A stretch of 64,000 nt of DNA from Candidatus Thioglobus autotrophicus (GCF_001293165.1 NZ_CP010552.1:930001-994000); one strand, 5' to 3'. Positions 18,052-28,837 are shown, numbered from the stretch's first letter. Numbers and translations are program-made. The notes: generated from the sequence alone by a model not told the origin.

Positions 18052-19377
18052 TTGGCTAATTATTTTGGAACGGATGGCATTCGAGGTGAAGTAGGTATAG
18101 CGCCTATTACGGCCGATTTCTTTTTAAAACTCGGTTGGGCAGTGGGCTCAGTTTTGTCCGAAAAGGGTAAAGCAAGTGTGGTTATTGGTAAAGATACACG
18201 CGTGTCTGGGTATTTGTTTGAATCAGCGCTTGAGGCAGGTTTTTTGTCAGCTGGCGTTGATGTTGGTTTATTGGGACCAATGCCTACGCCGGCTATTGCC
18301 TATTTGACACAAACTTACAATGCAACTGCGGGTGTGGTTATTAGCGCCTCACACAATCATTTCCAAGATAATGGGGTGAAGTTTTTCTCTGATAAAGGGC
18401 TCAAATTAAGTAATGAAGATCAGGCCAAAATTGAGCAAAAATTAGCCGAACCTATGCAGAGTGTTAGCTCTGATAAGATTGGCAAGGCGCGTAGACACGA
18501 GCAGCCAATAGGGCGATATATTGAATTTTGCAAATCAACATTTGATCGTACGATTAATTTAAGCGGGCTTAATATTATTATTGATTGCGCCAATGGTGCG
18601 ACTTATCATATTGCTAAAGATGTTTTTTCAGAATTAGGCGCCAATATTACCGTGATTAATAATGCGCCAGACGGCTTTAATATTAACAAAAATTGTGGCG
18701 CAACGGATACTCAACATTTACAAGAAGTTGTGCTTGAAGCCAACGCCGATTTAGGCATTGCTTTTGATGGCGATGGCGATCGTTTAATGATGGTTGATCA
18801 CCAGGGTGAATTGGTTGATGGCGACGAGTTGGTGTTTATTGTGGCTAAGGCTTGGCAAGCGCAACAGTGTTTGGATAATAATATCGTCGTTGGCACTAAA
18901 ATGACCAATCTAGGTATGCGCCACGCTTTAAGAGATCTTAATATTGATTTTATTGAAGCTGATGTGGGCGATCGCTACGTTATGGAGAAGATGAAAGAAC
19001 ATGGCTCAATTTTAGGTGGCGAAGGCTCTGGTCATATGATCTGTCTAGATAAAACCACTTCGGGCGACGGCATTATTTCTGCACTACAAGTATTGGAAGT
19101 TTTGGCAAAGAGTGGTGCCAGCCTTAACCAGTTAAAAAACGAAATGGTGAAGTATCCACAAGTATTGATCAATGTCAGAACCAAAGAGAAAATCGATCTT
19201 GATAATCACCAACAGCTAGATGCAGTGACTAAAGAAGTAGAAGCAGAGTTGGGTGAACAGGGAAGGGTGCTCATTCGTGCTTCAGGTACTGAGCCACTAA
19301 TCCGCGTTATGGTTGAGGCGAAAGATGCACAACTGACTCAACAAAGTGCAGAAAAGTTGGCCAACACACTGCGTTAG
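18052..19377 (+). CDS. glmM: Phosphoglucosamine mutase
   Basis: It converts glucosamine-6-phosphate to glucosamine-1-phosphate for cell wall and LPS precursors. The start is TTG at 18052, supported by GGAG at 18042-18045 and by the conserved N-terminal YFGTDGIRG. The phosphoserine is Ser100 in ISASHN. The metal-binding loop is DGDGDR, and the sugar-binding GEGSGH and phosphate-binding RASGTEPL loops are all present. Length is 441 aa. Its stop overlaps the next start by one base. Confidence 0.97.
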   Translation: MANYFGTDGIRGEVGIAPITADFFLKLGWAVGSVLSEKGKASVVIGKDTRVSGYLFESALEAGFLSAGVDVGLLGPMPTPAIAYLTQTYNATAGVVISASHNHFQDNGVKFFSDKGLKLSNEDQAKIEQKLAEPMQSVSSDKIGKARRHEQPIGRYIEFCKSTFDRTINLSGLNIIIDCANGATYHIAKDVFSELGANITVINNAPDGFNINKNCGATDTQHLQEVVLEANADLGIAFDGDGDRLMMVDHQGELVDGDELVFIVAKAWQAQQCLDNNIVVGTKMTNLGMRHALRDLNIDFIEADVGDRYVMEKMKEHGSILGGEGSGHMICLDKTTSGDGIISALQVLEVLAKSGASLNQLKNEMVKYPQVLINVRTKEKIDLDNHQQLDAVTKEVEAELGEQGRVLIRASGTEPLIRVMVEAKDAQLTQQSAEKLANTLR

Positions 19378-20114
19378 TGGTTTTTGATACTACCAGTCTT
19401 GCACTGGTTGGCTTGATTTTTCTATGGACAGGGTTTGTTCGTACTGGGCTGGGTTTTGGCGGTGCGGCGATTGGACTACCGTTGATGCTATTGATTGGGG
19501 GTAGCCCGGTATATTGGCTGCCCATTATCGGCATTCATCTATTGTTCTTTTCGTCATTAACACTGTTTAAATCCATTAAAAAAGTTGACTGGCGCTATTT
19601 AAAGCATTCGTTGCTTTGGATTATTCCACCAACGCTTGTTGGTGTTGCTGGCTTGTTAAGCTTGCCTGATCAAGTGGTGATTGTCTTTATTTATTCCATT
19701 ACGATTTTTTACGCAATTACTTGGATTTTTAATCAAAAAATCACTTCCGATAAGCCCTGGGTAGACAAACTTTTGCTAATTTTGGGTGGCTATGTAGCAG
19801 GCACTTCGCTAACAGGTGCCCCCTTGATTGTGGCGGTATATATGCGCTATGTTTCAAAAGAATATCTGCGTAATACACTGTTTGTACTTTGGTTTATTTT
19901 AGTTAGCATAAAGATGGCCACCTTTATGCTGATGGGTGTTGTTATTGACTGGTCATTTTCTTTGGCCTTAATCCCAATTGCTGCCATTGGCCATGTGGTC
20001 GGCATCAAGGCACATCAAAAAATTATCGAGAATGATCAAGTTTTTAAAAAATGGGTGGGCAGTATGCTGTTATTGATCAGTTCATTTGGATTATTGAAGG
20101 TGGTTTTGAGTTAA
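19377..20114 (+). CDS. TSUP/TauE-SafE family membrane permease
   Basis: The start is GTG at 19377, sharing its first base with the glmM stop. The 245-aa protein is almost entirely hydrophobic, with seven to eight predicted membrane helices and the family signature near the N-terminus ([20 protein letters not shown]) repeated more weakly in the second half ([16 protein letters not shown]). Members of this family move sulfite, sulfonates or other organic anions, often as exporters. In a thiosulfate oxidiser a sulfite or sulfur-compound exporter is a plausible role, but the substrate cannot be read from the sequence. Confidence 0.85.
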   Translation: MVFDTTSLALVGLIFLWTGFVRTGLGFGGAAIGLPLMLLIGGSPVYWLPIIGIHLLFFSSLTLFKSIKKVDWRYLKHSLLWIIPPTLVGVAGLLSLPDQVVIVFIYSITIFYAITWIFNQKITSDKPWVDKLLLILGGYVAGTSLTGAPLIVAVYMRYVSKEYLRNTLFVLWFILVSIKMATFMLMGVVIDWSFSLALIPIAAIGHVVGIKAHQKIIENDQVFKKWVGSMLLLISSFGLLKVVLS

Positions 20115-20124
20115 AATCAGCACT

Positions 20125-20700
20125 ATGAATGAATACGTTTTAATTTTGGTAAGCACGATTTTAGTTAATAATTTTGTCTTGGTAAAATTCTTAGGATTGT
20201 GCCCGTTCATGGGTGTTTCCAAAAAAGTTGAAACAGCCATTGGCATGGGCTTTGCCACAACTTTCGTGCTGACACTGGCGAGTGTCTCTAGCTACCTCAT
20301 TAACACCTATATTTTGGTGCCATTTGATATGGAGTACCTACGAACCATCGCCTTTATTGTCACCATTGCTGGTGTGGTTGGATTTACAGAGCTCGTGGTT
20401 AATAAAACTTCACCCGTTTTGCATCAATCTTTAGGGGTGTTTTTGCCATTAATCACCACCAATTGTGCCGTATTAGGTGTGGCCTTGTTGAATGTGAATC
20501 AAGATAACGGATTTTTGGCATCGGCCGTGTACGGCTTTGGCGCCGCCATTGGCTTCTCTTTTGTTTTGGTGCTATTTTCAGCAATTCGTGAACATATCGA
20601 TACAGCTGATGTCCCCATTGCTTTTAAAGGTGCACCGATCGCACTGGTTACCGCGGGGCTTATGTCGATGGCATTTATGGGATTTATTGGGCTCGCTTAG
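20125..20700 (+). CDS. rsxA: Rnf/Rsx electron transport complex subunit A
   Basis: This is an integral membrane subunit of the ion-pumping Rnf complex, which couples electron flow between ferredoxin and NADH to ion transport. The 191-aa protein has about six helices and the signatures [18 protein letters not shown] and TTNCAVLG, whose Cys residues hold the intramembrane iron-sulfur cluster shared with RsxE/NqrDE. It overlaps rsxB by one base. Confidence 0.97.
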   Translation: MNEYVLILVSTILVNNFVLVKFLGLCPFMGVSKKVETAIGMGFATTFVLTLASVSSYLINTYILVPFDMEYLRTIAFIVTIAGVVGFTELVVNKTSPVLHQSLGVFLPLITTNCAVLGVALLNVNQDNGFLASAVYGFGAAIGFSFVLVLFSAIREHIDTADVPIAFKGAPIALVTAGLMSMAFMGFIGLA

Positions 20701-21242
20701 TGATTGAATCGATCGTTATTTTTTCAAGCTTAACGCTCATACTTGGATTGGTTTTGGGCTACGCCGCTATTCGCTTTAAAGTCAAAGGCAATCCTTTGGT
20801 GGATCAAATCGATGCTATTTTGCCGCAAACTCAATGTGGCCAATGTGATTTCCCAGGTTGTCGCCCCTATGCTGAAGCATTGGCCAAAGGTGAGGCGCAG
20901 ATTAACCAATGTCCGCCTGGCGGGCAAGAGGGGGCTGATGCGTTGGCTGAGCTACTCGGCGTAGAAACTTTGGTGTTAAATGAAGAACACGGGGAAACCA
21001 AGCCAGACCATGTTGTCTATGTGGATGAGAAATTGTGTATTGGCTGTACTTTGTGTATTCAAGCTTGCCCAGTAGATGCATTTGTAGGCGCTTCAAAAGT
21101 TATGACAACGGTGATTGAAAAAGAATGCACGGGTTGTGATTTGTGCATTCCAGTTTGTCCAGTTGATTGTATCTATGTTAGGGAAATCAAGCCAACTTTA
21201 TCCACTTTTATACCTGACTCTCCTGGAGAATCTCATGCTTGA
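20700..21242 (+). CDS. rsxB: Rnf/Rsx complex iron-sulfur subunit B
   Basis: The start is GTG at 20700, overlapping the rsxA stop. The 180-aa protein begins with a membrane helix, followed by a four-Cys cluster motif ([15 protein letters not shown] with a later Cys in QCPPGG) and two ferredoxin-type 4Fe-4S motifs ([15 protein letters not shown] and [15 protein letters not shown]). It passes electrons within the Rnf complex. The stop overlaps the rsxC start by 8 bases. Confidence 0.97.
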   Translation: MIESIVIFSSLTLILGLVLGYAAIRFKVKGNPLVDQIDAILPQTQCGQCDFPGCRPYAEALAKGEAQINQCPPGGQEGADALAELLGVETLVLNEEHGETKPDHVVYVDEKLCIGCTLCIQACPVDAFVGASKVMTTVIEKECTGCDLCIPVCPVDCIYVREIKPTLSTFIPDSPGESHA

Positions 21243-22743
21243 TCAGACTTTTTCAGGTGGCGTGGTGATTGCCAATCCTTATCCTGTTGAGCAAGTAAAA
21301 ATTATTCAAGCGCCTTTGCCAAATCAGGTGGTATTACCACTTCAGCAGCGTATTGGTGCTGAAGCTAAGCCCTGTGTTGAAGTGGGCGATAGGGTGCTAA
21401 CAGGGCAAGTGATCGCCAAAACACAAGATCAGTTTTGTGTGCCGATTCATGCTTCTATCTCTGGCACGGTGATGGCAATTGATAAACAAATTATTCCGCA
21501 TAAATCAGGCCTCAAGTCCACTTGTATTCGTATTGAGTCTGATGGACAAGACGAATGGGTTGAGACTAAAGGTTGCGGCAGTGATTTCTTGCATTGTGAT
21601 CGACAAACCTTGATTGATTATGTGCAACGCTCAGGTATTGTCGGCTTGGGTGGCGCTGGGTTTCCATCACACACTAAACTGAACAAGGCGACAGGTTGCC
21701 ATACTTTAATTATTAATGGTACAGAATGTGAGCCTGGCGTGATGTGTGATGATGCATTAATGCAACACCATCCTCGAGAAGTTATTCGTGGCGTGGAAAT
21801 TTTATTGCATATTACTGGCGCTAAAAGAGCTATTATCGCTATTGAGGACGATAAGCAAGAGGCGTATCAATCGTTATTAATGTTTAATCATAACGATTTA
21901 ATTAGCTTGGCTCAATTGCCGACAAAATACACCTCTGGCGCTGAAAAGCTACTGATTAAAGCATTACTAGATATTGAAATTCCATCGGGTGGATTTGCTG
22001 CAGACAAAGGCATCTTATGTCAAAATGTTTCAAGCACTAAGGCTATTTTTGATGCAGTGATTGACCAACGACCGTTGGTTTCTCGTATTGTAACCATTAC
22101 AGGAGATGCACTTACACCTGTTAATGTTGAGGCTCGACTAGGTACTTCTTTTGAACACATAATTAGTTTAACCGATGTTAATCAACAGGCTCATGATTAC
22201 CGTATGGGTGGCATGATGATGGGAATTGATATTGAAAATACCCAAATGCCTATTTGCAAAATTACCAATTGTATTTTTGTGAATAATAGAAAACCAAAAC
22301 AACTAGCTAAAGAGTGTATTCGTTGCAACACTTGCAATACCGTTTGTCCAATTGGCTTATTACCCCAACAGCTTTATTGGCACGCCAAAGGCGAGAATAT
22401 TGAAAAATGCATGGATTACCATTTGTTCGATTGCATCGAATGCGCTTGTTGTTCCTATGTTTGTCCTAGTCATATCGATTTGGCAGGCTACTTTTCATTT
22501 GCCAAAGCGTTGCATAAAAAGCAAGCGACTGATCAGCATAAAACCGATATTGCCAGAGATCGGTTTGAATTTAGAGAGTATCGACTTGAGCGTAATAAAC
22601 AAGAGCGTGCGCAAATGATGGCCGAGAAAAAACAGGCATTAAAAGACAAAATGGCCAAAGACAAGGAGCAGGGCCAGGTGCAAAAGGATAAAATTGCTCA
22701 AGCAATGGCGCGTGTCAATAAAATCAAGGAGAAGGATGCATAG
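21235..22743 (+). CDS. rsxC: Rnf/Rsx complex subunit C
   Basis: I start at the ATG at 21235, with CTGGAG upstream, because the conserved N-terminus ([12 protein letters not shown]) begins there. The longer open frame from 21115 only shadows rsxB. The 502-aa protein is the peripheral NADH/FMN-binding subunit: the Gly-rich [13 protein letters not shown] loop, the ING-TECEP motif, then two 4Fe-4S motifs ([12 protein letters not shown] and [12 protein letters not shown]). The C-terminal tail is Lys/Ala/Glu-rich and coiled, but shorter than the long tail of E. coli RsxC. It overlaps rsxD by 8 bases. Confidence 0.95.
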   Translation: MLDQTFSGGVVIANPYPVEQVKIIQAPLPNQVVLPLQQRIGAEAKPCVEVGDRVLTGQVIAKTQDQFCVPIHASISGTVMAIDKQIIPHKSGLKSTCIRIESDGQDEWVETKGCGSDFLHCDRQTLIDYVQRSGIVGLGGAGFPSHTKLNKATGCHTLIINGTECEPGVMCDDALMQHHPREVIRGVEILLHITGAKRAIIAIEDDKQEAYQSLLMFNHNDLISLAQLPTKYTSGAEKLLIKALLDIEIPSGGFAADKGILCQNVSSTKAIFDAVIDQRPLVSRIVTITGDALTPVNVEARLGTSFEHIISLTDVNQQAHDYRMGGMMMGIDIENTQMPICKITNCIFVNNRKPKQLAKECIRCNTCNTVCPIGLLPQQLYWHAKGENIEKCMDYHLFDCIECACCSYVCPSHIDLAGYFSFAKALHKKQATDQHKTDIARDRFEFREYRLERNKQERAQMMAEKKQALKDKMAKDKEQGQVQKDKIAQAMARVNKIKEKDA

Positions 22744-23683
22744 CACTGGATTAAATACCAATCAAATGATGCGACAAGTAATCTACGCCTTAGTTTTGGG
22801 TGTGAGTGCATCGTATGTTTTTTTTGGCTGGGGTGTGGTGATTCAGATATTGCTTGGCACTATTGCCGCATTGGTTGTTGAAGCGACTTTTGTAGCCATG
22901 CGTGGCCGTCAAGTGTTAGCGTCTATTAGTGATGGCTCAGCCGCTTTAACCGGCATTTTACTGGCTATTTCCATTCCTGCTATTGCGCCGTGGTGGGTGG
23001 TGGTCGTAGGCGTTGCATTCGCTATTATTTTTGGTAAGCAGCTGTATGGCGGTCTAGGCAATAACCCTTTTAATCCAGCCATGCTAGGCTACGCTTTTTT
23101 GTTGATTTCGTACCCTTTACAGATGACCACTTGGCCGGTTGATTTTTTAAGCTTTAGTCAGGTAATTGACGAAGTATTTAACTTGGTTAATTTTGATGGA
23201 ATCAGTGGCGCAACACGACTAGATGATGTGAAAACAAGTCTGTCTTTGGGGAGTGATATTGCAACATTGCAAGTGCGCTCTATCTCTCAAGCTTGGATTA
23301 ACATAGGATTTTTAGTGGGTGGCATTTATTTACTAGCACGAAAAATAATTTTTTGGCATATTCCTGTTGCTGTGCTATCCGGAATTTTGATGATGGCACT
23401 GCTTATTTCAATATTTGATTCACAGCAGCATTTACCTGTTCAAAATCACTTAATACTGGGTGGCACTATGCTGGGTGCATTTTTCATTGCCACCGATCCA
23501 GTTTCAGCCAGCACAACCCCTAAAGGGCGGTTGATTTACGGCTTTTTAATGGGCGTACTGATTGTGATCATTCGCGCATATGGTGGCTATCCAGACGGCA
23601 TTGCTTTTGCCGTTTTATTGATGAATATGATGGTGCCATTGATTGATCAGTACACACAGCCTAAGGTGTTTGGTAGATCATGA
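22736..23683 (+). CDS. rsxD: Rnf/Rsx complex subunit D
   Basis: The start is ATG at 22736, just behind AAGGAGAAGG and overlapping the rsxC stop. The 315-aa membrane protein belongs to the NqrB/RnfD family, with about nine to ten helices. It carries GGLGNNPFNPAMLGYA and, late in the protein, TDPVSASTTPKGR, where a Thr in the STT stretch is the site of covalent FMN in the family. It ends in an ATGA overlap with rsxG. Confidence 0.96.
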   Translation: MHSTGLNTNQMMRQVIYALVLGVSASYVFFGWGVVIQILLGTIAALVVEATFVAMRGRQVLASISDGSAALTGILLAISIPAIAPWWVVVVGVAFAIIFGKQLYGGLGNNPFNPAMLGYAFLLISYPLQMTTWPVDFLSFSQVIDEVFNLVNFDGISGATRLDDVKTSLSLGSDIATLQVRSISQAWINIGFLVGGIYLLARKIIFWHIPVAVLSGILMMALLISIFDSQQHLPVQNHLILGGTMLGAFFIATDPVSASTTPKGRLIYGFLMGVLIVIIRAYGGYPDGIAFAVLLMNMMVPLIDQYTQPKVFGRS

Positions 23684-24282
23684 TTAAGGCGATTTTAAAA
23701 TCGGGAATATTGCTATTGGTCTTTACCATAGTGAGTATTTTTTTTGTTAGCTGGACGCAGGATACAACCCAAGTACAAATTAAATACAATGAAGACCAGC
23801 TACTCATTAAACGCTTAGCTGAGTTGGTGTCTGGTTACGATAATAATATTTTGCAAGAAAAATACACTCAAGAGTTAACCCTGCATGGCATCTATCAAAA
23901 GATTGGTATTTACCCAGCAAAGCGCAATGGAAAAATCTTTGCCTACTTGGTGGAGCATACCTATCCAAATGGATACAATGGCGATATTCGACTATTAACG
24001 GGTGTTGCTATTGATCAAACACTACTGGGTGTTCGCGTTATTACTCATAAAGAAACCCCAGGCTTGGGTGACAAAATTGAAGATAGAAAATCAGATTGGA
24101 TTAAGCAATTTTCCGGATTATCATTATTAAATCCAATTCAAGAAAACTGGAAGGTTGAGCGCGATGGCGGTGTATTTGAAGCATTTACAGGCGCCACAAT
24201 TACCCCTAGGGCGATTGTGACAGCTAGCTACCAAGTGCTAGAATTATTTAGCAATCAAGGTTTATCAGGTCAAGCCAAATAA
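23680..24282 (+). CDS. rsxG: Rnf/Rsx complex FMN-binding subunit G
   Basis: The 200-aa product has one N-terminal membrane anchor (about 5-25) and a periplasmic FMN-binding domain. The flavinylation motif is TGATIT, with the FMN-bearing Thr at about 173. It shuttles electrons on the outer face of the membrane. It is translationally coupled to rsxD (ATGA overlap). The usual next gene, rsxE, does not follow, because queA begins three bases after this stop. Confidence 0.95.
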   Translation: MIKAILKSGILLLVFTIVSIFFVSWTQDTTQVQIKYNEDQLLIKRLAELVSGYDNNILQEKYTQELTLHGIYQKIGIYPAKRNGKIFAYLVEHTYPNGYNGDIRLLTGVAIDQTLLGVRVITHKETPGLGDKIEDRKSDWIKQFSGLSLLNPIQENWKVERDGGVFEAFTGATITPRAIVTASYQVLELFSNQGLSGQAK

Positions 24283-24285
24283 AGT

Positions 24286-25299
24286 ATGTTATTAAGTAAA
24301 TTTGATTTTGACCTGCCCAAGTCGCTAATTGCACAAAACCCGCCAGACAATAGAACTGATTCACGCTTATTGGTGCCTCAGGGTCAAATAATTGATGCAT
24401 ATTTTCATCAAATTGCTGATTTTATTAAGCCAGGAGATTTGCTGGTCATGAACAATACTCGGGTTATTCCTGCACGATTATTTGGCCATAAGGCTTCGGG
24501 TGGAAAAGTAGAGATTATGATTGAACGCTTGCTAAACGATAAGCAAGTGTTAGCCATGGTGAAAGCCTCAAGAGCGCCAAAGATTGACAGCTTTATAACG
24601 CTTGAAAATGGCGATAAAGCCCAAATAATTCACAAAGAAAATGGCTTTTATACCTTAAATTTCGAAACAGATTCATTGCTAGATTTGTTAGATGAAGTCG
24701 GTCATATTCCTTTGCCACCTTATATTGAACGTGGTGATGAAAAATCAGATCTTGAGCGCTATCAAACTGTTTTTGCCGAGCAAGAGGGTGCGGTTGCCGC
24801 GCCAACAGCAGGCCTTCATTTTGATAAGGCCTTATTAGCTAGTTTAAAACAACAGGGAATTGATCATGCTTTTGTCACCCTGCATGTGGGCGCAGGCACC
24901 TTTCAACCTGTTAAAGTGGATAATATTACTGAGCATCAGATGCATAGTGAGTATTTTGAAATTAATCAAGATACTGTGGACAAAATTCAGCAAACCAAAG
25001 CCAGCGGAGGGCGTATTATTGCCGTAGGCACTACCGCTGTTAGATCTATGGAGTCTGCCGCCAAAAGTGGTGTGCTTATGGCCACCAAAGAAGAGACGGA
25101 TATTTTTATCTATCCGGGTTATGAGTTTAAAATCGTAGACTTGTTAATTACTAATTTTCATTTGCCAAAATCCTCGCTACTTATGTTGGTGAGTGCCTTT
25201 ATTGGCCAGGAGCGAATGATGGAGATTTATCGACATGCTATTGATCAAGAGTATCGATTTTTTTCCTATGGCGATGCCATGCTTTTGGAGCGCAGATGA
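24286..25299 (+). CDS. queA: S-adenosylmethionine:tRNA ribosyltransferase-isomerase
   Basis: QueA transfers the ribosyl part of SAM to preQ1 in tRNA, the penultimate step of queuosine synthesis. The 337-aa product opens with FDFDLPKSLIAQNP and contains VMNNTRVIPARL, PLPPYI, AAPTAGLHF and VGAGTFQPV, all diagnostic. It follows rsxG by three bases and overlaps the next gene by four, so it is in the same operon. Confidence 0.98.
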   Translation: MLLSKFDFDLPKSLIAQNPPDNRTDSRLLVPQGQIIDAYFHQIADFIKPGDLLVMNNTRVIPARLFGHKASGGKVEIMIERLLNDKQVLAMVKASRAPKIDSFITLENGDKAQIIHKENGFYTLNFETDSLLDLLDEVGHIPLPPYIERGDEKSDLERYQTVFAEQEGAVAAPTAGLHFDKALLASLKQQGIDHAFVTLHVGAGTFQPVKVDNITEHQMHSEYFEINQDTVDKIQQTKASGGRIIAVGTTAVRSMESAAKSGVLMATKEETDIFIYPGYEFKIVDLLITNFHLPKSSLLMLVSAFIGQERMMEIYRHAIDQEYRFFSYGDAMLLERR

Positions 25300-25652
25300 T
25301 TTTTGAAAATAAGTTAGTAGTAGTGGAAATTGAGCCGAGCGAAATCCCTTGGATTAAAGTATTTAGCAAACGTAAAGTTAAAGAGTTTAGCGAATGCACA
25401 GTAGCAGAGAAATTAGAAATTTTTAGAGTTATTGATATCATTGAAAAAAGAATGATTAGCTATTTCAATGCAGATAAGATCAATATTGCGTCATTTGGCA
25501 ACCTATTGCCCCAAGTTCATTGGCATGTGATGGCAAGATTTGAGACAGACAGTTATTTTCCAGAGCCGATGTGGGGTGAAAAACAACGCCAAGCCAGCTT
25601 GGATTTACCTAGCTTTAAGGTGTTTTTTAAAGAATTGGGAGAGTGCTTATGA
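25296..25652 (+). CDS. HIT-family protein
   Basis: The 118-aa protein starts with an ATGA overlap to queA. The C-terminal part has LLPQVHWHVMARF, the HIT-type histidine pattern, although the classic H-x-H-x-H triad shows only the middle H-W-H clearly. HIT proteins hydrolyse or transfer nucleotide phosphates such as AMP conjugates. The lost or shifted outer His makes the exact activity uncertain. It overlaps the following thioredoxin-like gene by four bases. Confidence 0.8.
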   Translation: MIFENKLVVVEIEPSEIPWIKVFSKRKVKEFSECTVAEKLEIFRVIDIIEKRMISYFNADKINIASFGNLLPQVHWHVMARFETDSYFPEPMWGEKQRQASLDLPSFKVFFKELGECL

Positions 25653-25978
25653 ATCAGTTAGAGAATCAACAACAGCTGGACGCATTAAAGCAAGATAAAG
25701 AGGCGGTATTAATCTTATTTGGCGGCGCTAATTGTGGGGTTTGCCAAACCATTAAACCGCAAATTTTTGATAAATTCTCAGTTAAGTTTCCAAAACTAGA
25801 AATGGTTTATATCGATTGCGAACAATTACAAGAAGTCTGTGCGCAGCATGGTGTTTTTTCATTGCCTGTGGTGCAAGTATTTTTTATGGGACAAAAGTTT
25901 ATTGAAGAGATTCGAGGCTTTTCACTCATAGCTTTGGAACAAGAAATTGAAAAAACCTACGCCAAAATGAATGGCTAA
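25649..25978 (+). CDS. Thioredoxin-fold protein
   Basis: I start at the ATG at 25649 (ATGA overlap with the HIT gene, GGGAGA upstream). A GTG two codons earlier is possible. The 109-aa protein is a single thioredoxin domain with the redox motif NCGVCQ and the cis-Pro region SLPVVQVFF. There is no signal peptide, so it acts in the cytoplasm as a disulfide reductase. The active-site pair CGVC differs from the usual CGPC, which tends to change redox potential. It converges with the next gene, sharing four bases. Confidence 0.85.
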   Translation: MNQLENQQQLDALKQDKEAVLILFGGANCGVCQTIKPQIFDKFSVKFPKLEMVYIDCEQLQEVCAQHGVFSLPVVQVFFMGQKFIEEIRGFSLIALEQEIEKTYAKMNG

Positions 25979-26742
25979 GATTTTTGCTTGATGTTTTGTA
26001 ATGTTGGCATATCTAAGTTAAATTCTTTTGCTAATTCTAGCGCTCTATCCAGTCGTGCTGGTGCCGATCTGCCCATGCATCCATGTGCCAAATCCCCTTC
26101 AAAGGCTTTCATCATGCCTTGCTCTAATTGGATTTCATCAAAAGTTTGAGCGGTTAAGGCGGTTTGTAATTTAAGCACATCTCTAGATACTTCACGCATT
26201 AGGTCGAGATGGTTGTTACGTAGGTCGTCTACATTGGCGCCTGATTTAATGGCTATGCCGGCAATATTGGTAGTTAAGATGTAAAGATTTTTTACAACCA
26301 ATTCGAATAATAAGTCAGCTTCATTGGCGAGCACATGAGCAGGGATATCAATCAGAGCTAGTGATTCTGCCAATATTTGAGCCTTTGTGCCAAATACTGG
26401 TGAAGAGATAAGCACTTTTGAATCCATGCCTTTTTTCTTTTCAAACCAAACTGAAATAACCGTTGGGTTAATAAAATTATGATTTTCCCAATCTCTAGGC
26501 AATAATTCATTTTGCATCATTGCCACACGATCTTTCCAGTGTGCTGGAATGGTTTTTAAGGCTGCTTGTAGATCGGACTCACCCGTACAAACCAAAATCA
26601 ATTCTGGATCGATAGTAGCAGCTAATTCATTGATATCGGTCTTTCGAGTAATGGGATAAACCGGGTAGTTGTTCTTTAAAAAAGCGCGCGCAAAGACACT
26701 CCCTAGCTCACCAATACCTAAGACAACAATGGGTTTTTTCAT
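25975..26742 (-). CDS. NAD(P)-binding oxidoreductase, ketopantoate reductase-like
   Basis: The 255-aa protein starts with a Rossmann dinucleotide-binding motif (VVLGIGELGSVFARAF) and has a helical C-terminal domain, as in ketopantoate reductase and related hydroxyacid dehydrogenases. The family catalytic residues are not clear enough to name a substrate. It lies 56 bases downstream of sucD in the same direction and converges with the thioredoxin gene. Confidence 0.65.
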   Translation of the reverse strand: MKKPIVVLGIGELGSVFARAFLKNNYPVYPITRKTDINELAATIDPELILVCTGESDLQAALKTIPAHWKDRVAMMQNELLPRDWENHNFINPTVISVWFEKKKGMDSKVLISSPVFGTKAQILAESLALIDIPAHVLANEADLLFELVVKNLYILTTNIAGIAIKSGANVDDLRNNHLDLMREVSRDVLKLQTALTAQTFDEIQLEQGMMKAFEGDLAHGCMGRSAPARLDRALELAKEFNLDMPTLQNIKQKS

Positions 26743-26798
26743 CTTTATTCCTTAATAGCGCAGAAAATCTCAGCCTTCTGGCACTTTTATCAAATAGA

Positions 26799-27668
26799 TT
26801 ATTTTAAAATTTCTACTAAAGTTGAGCCCATGGTTGCAGGGGTGGGTGCAATGGCAACACCAACTGCTTGTAGTGCTTTGATTTTGTCAATTGCTTTTCC
26901 AGTGCCACCACTAATGACAGCACCTGCATGACCCATGCGTTTGCCTTTAGGTGCGCTTAAGCCGGCAATATAAGAAACCACTGGCTTGGAGACGTTGGAA
27001 TTAATAAATTCTGCTGCTTCTTCCTCAGCAGAACCACCAATTTCACCCACCATAATGATTGATTTGGTTTGCGCGTCCGCTTCAAATAGCGCTAAGCAGT
27101 CAATGAAATTCATACCCTGAATTGGGTCGCCACCAATACCAATACAAGTGCTTTGACCCAGCCCTGCTAAAGTGGTTTGATGTACTGCTTCATAGGTAAG
27201 TGTACCTGATCGAGAGACTACGCCGACGCTACCAGCCTGGTGAATATTGCCAGGCATAATGCCCAACTTGCATTCGTCAGGGGTAATAACGCCTGGACAA
27301 TTTGGCCCGATCAAAGTTGAGTTGGAGTCTTTTAAAATTGCCTTAACTTTAAGCATATCTTGCACTGGAATACCTTCCGTAATACAGGCAATAACTGGTA
27401 TTTCAGCTTCAATCGCCTCAACAATAGAGCCGTAAGCAAAGCGTGGTGGCACATAAATCATGGTGGCTGTCGCCCCGGTTTCAGCCATCGATTCTTTGAC
27501 TGAATTAAATACTGGCAAACCTAGGTGAGTTTGTCCGCCTTTTCCGGGCGTAACGCCACCGACAAACTGTGTGCCATAGGCGATAGATTGTTCAGAGTGG
27601 AACGTGCCTTGTTTGCCAGTAAAGCCTTGCGTGATTACTCGAGTGTCTTTATTGATTAATACGCTCAT
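26799..27668 (-). CDS. sucD: Succinyl-CoA ligase alpha subunit
   Basis: It works with SucC in the TCA cycle, forming succinate and ATP or GTP from succinyl-CoA. At 289 aa it has [13 protein letters not shown], the CoA-binding GGVTPGKGG region, GPNCPGVI, and the active-site His in KRMGHAGA. It overlaps sucC by four bases. Confidence 0.98.
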   Translation of the reverse strand: MSVLINKDTRVITQGFTGKQGTFHSEQSIAYGTQFVGGVTPGKGGQTHLGLPVFNSVKESMAETGATATMIYVPPRFAYGSIVEAIEAEIPVIACITEGIPVQDMLKVKAILKDSNSTLIGPNCPGVITPDECKLGIMPGNIHQAGSVGVVSRSGTLTYEAVHQTTLAGLGQSTCIGIGGDPIQGMNFIDCLALFEADAQTKSIIMVGEIGGSAEEEAAEFINSNVSKPVVSYIAGLSAPKGKRMGHAGAVISGGTGKAIDKIKALQAVGVAIAPTPATMGSTLVEILK

Positions 27669-28837
27669 TGTAAGACTCCTTTTGATAATTCCACAATTTT
27701 GATAGCTGCTTGAGTCAGATCTGCTTCAGTATGAATATCTGCTGTTGATTCGTCTAATAATTTAAGTCCAGCTGTAGCATTAGTCCCTTCTAAACGAACA
27801 ACAATTGGCAAGTTAAGCCCCACTTTTTCGATGGCTTGAAGAATACCTTCTGCAATTAAGTCGCAACGCACAATGCCACCAAATATATTTACCAAAATAC
27901 CTTGAACATTTGCCTCGGTTTGGATAAGCTCAAAGGCTTTAGCAACTCGATCGGCCGTGGTGCCACCGCCAACATCTAAAAAATTAGCCGGAGAGCCGCC
28001 GTGATGTTCAATCAAATCCATAGTCGCCATCGCCAAGCCAGCGCCATTTACCATGCAGCCAATTGTGCCGTCTAGTGAAATATAGTTAAGCTGGTACTCG
28101 CTGGCTTCATTCTCTTTTTCATCTTCTTGTGATTTATCGCGCATGGTGACGATATCTTCATGTCGATAAAGAGCATTATCATCAAAATCAATTTTTCCAT
28201 CCAGTGCGAGCAGGGTGTTTTCTGCGGTAGTAATCAGTGGATTGATTTCAATTAGACTTACATCTTTTTCGATAAAAATTTGATATAGTCCCATTAACGT
28301 CGTGATGAATTGATCAGTCAGCGTATTGTTAAGATTGAGTTGTGAAGCGATCGATGCGCAATCGTTTGTGCTTAGTGCGCCTAGTGGGTCAACGCCAAAT
28401 TTGATGATTTTTTCAGGGGTTTCGCTGGCTACTTTCTCAATATCCATGCCGCCTTCAGTTGACGCTAAAATGGTAATTTTTTGAGTTTGTCGATCCACTA
28501 AAAGACCTAAGTACAGTTCGCGTTCGATGTTTTGCCCGCCTTCAATAAGAAGTTGATTAATCGGCAAGCCTTTATCGTCTGTTTGTGGTGTGATCAAGTT
28601 TGAGCCAAGCAGTTTTTCACAAGCAGCCTCGACAGCTTTAACTGAACGACATAAAATAACACCACCACCTTTGCCACGCCCGCCTGCGTGCACTTGGGCT
28701 TTTACTACCCAAATATCTCCGCCTAGCTCGCCACAAGCTTTGCTAGCCTCATCAACGGCGCTGATCAGAACAGCCTTGGGCGTTTGAATGTTATATTGTC
28801 TAAATAAGCCTTTCGCTTGGTATTCGTGTATGTGCAT
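27665..28837 (-). CDS. sucC: Succinyl-CoA ligase beta subunit
   Basis: This is the nucleotide-grasping partner of SucD. The 390-aa protein has an ATP-grasp domain (starting [12 protein letters not shown], with [16 protein letters not shown]), the metal-binding EINPL, and the C-terminal [11 protein letters not shown] and VVRLEGTN loops. It is divergent from efp, with only a 52-base gap that must hold both promoters. Confidence 0.98.
   Translation of the reverse strand: MHIHEYQAKGLFRQYNIQTPKAVLISAVDEASKACGELGGDIWVVKAQVHAGGRGKGGGVILCRSVKAVEAACEKLLGSNLITPQTDDKGLPINQLLIEGGQNIERELYLGLLVDRQTQKITILASTEGGMDIEKVASETPEKIIKFGVDPLGALSTNDCASIASQLNLNNTLTDQFITTLMGLYQIFIEKDVSLIEINPLITTAENTLLALDGKIDFDDNALYRHEDIVTMRDKSQEDEKENEASEYQLNYISLDGTIGCMVNGAGLAMATMDLIEHHGGSPANFLDVGGGTTADRVAKAFELIQTEANVQGILVNIFGGIVRCDLIAEGILQAIEKVGLNLPIVVRLEGTNATAGLKLLDESTADIHTEADLTQAAIKIVELSKGVLQ

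Noticed and set aside
21115-21234. N-terminal extension of rsxC by 40 residues
   Set aside because: It lies over rsxB in another frame, has no similarity to RsxC, and the ATG at 21235 has a good ribosome binding site.
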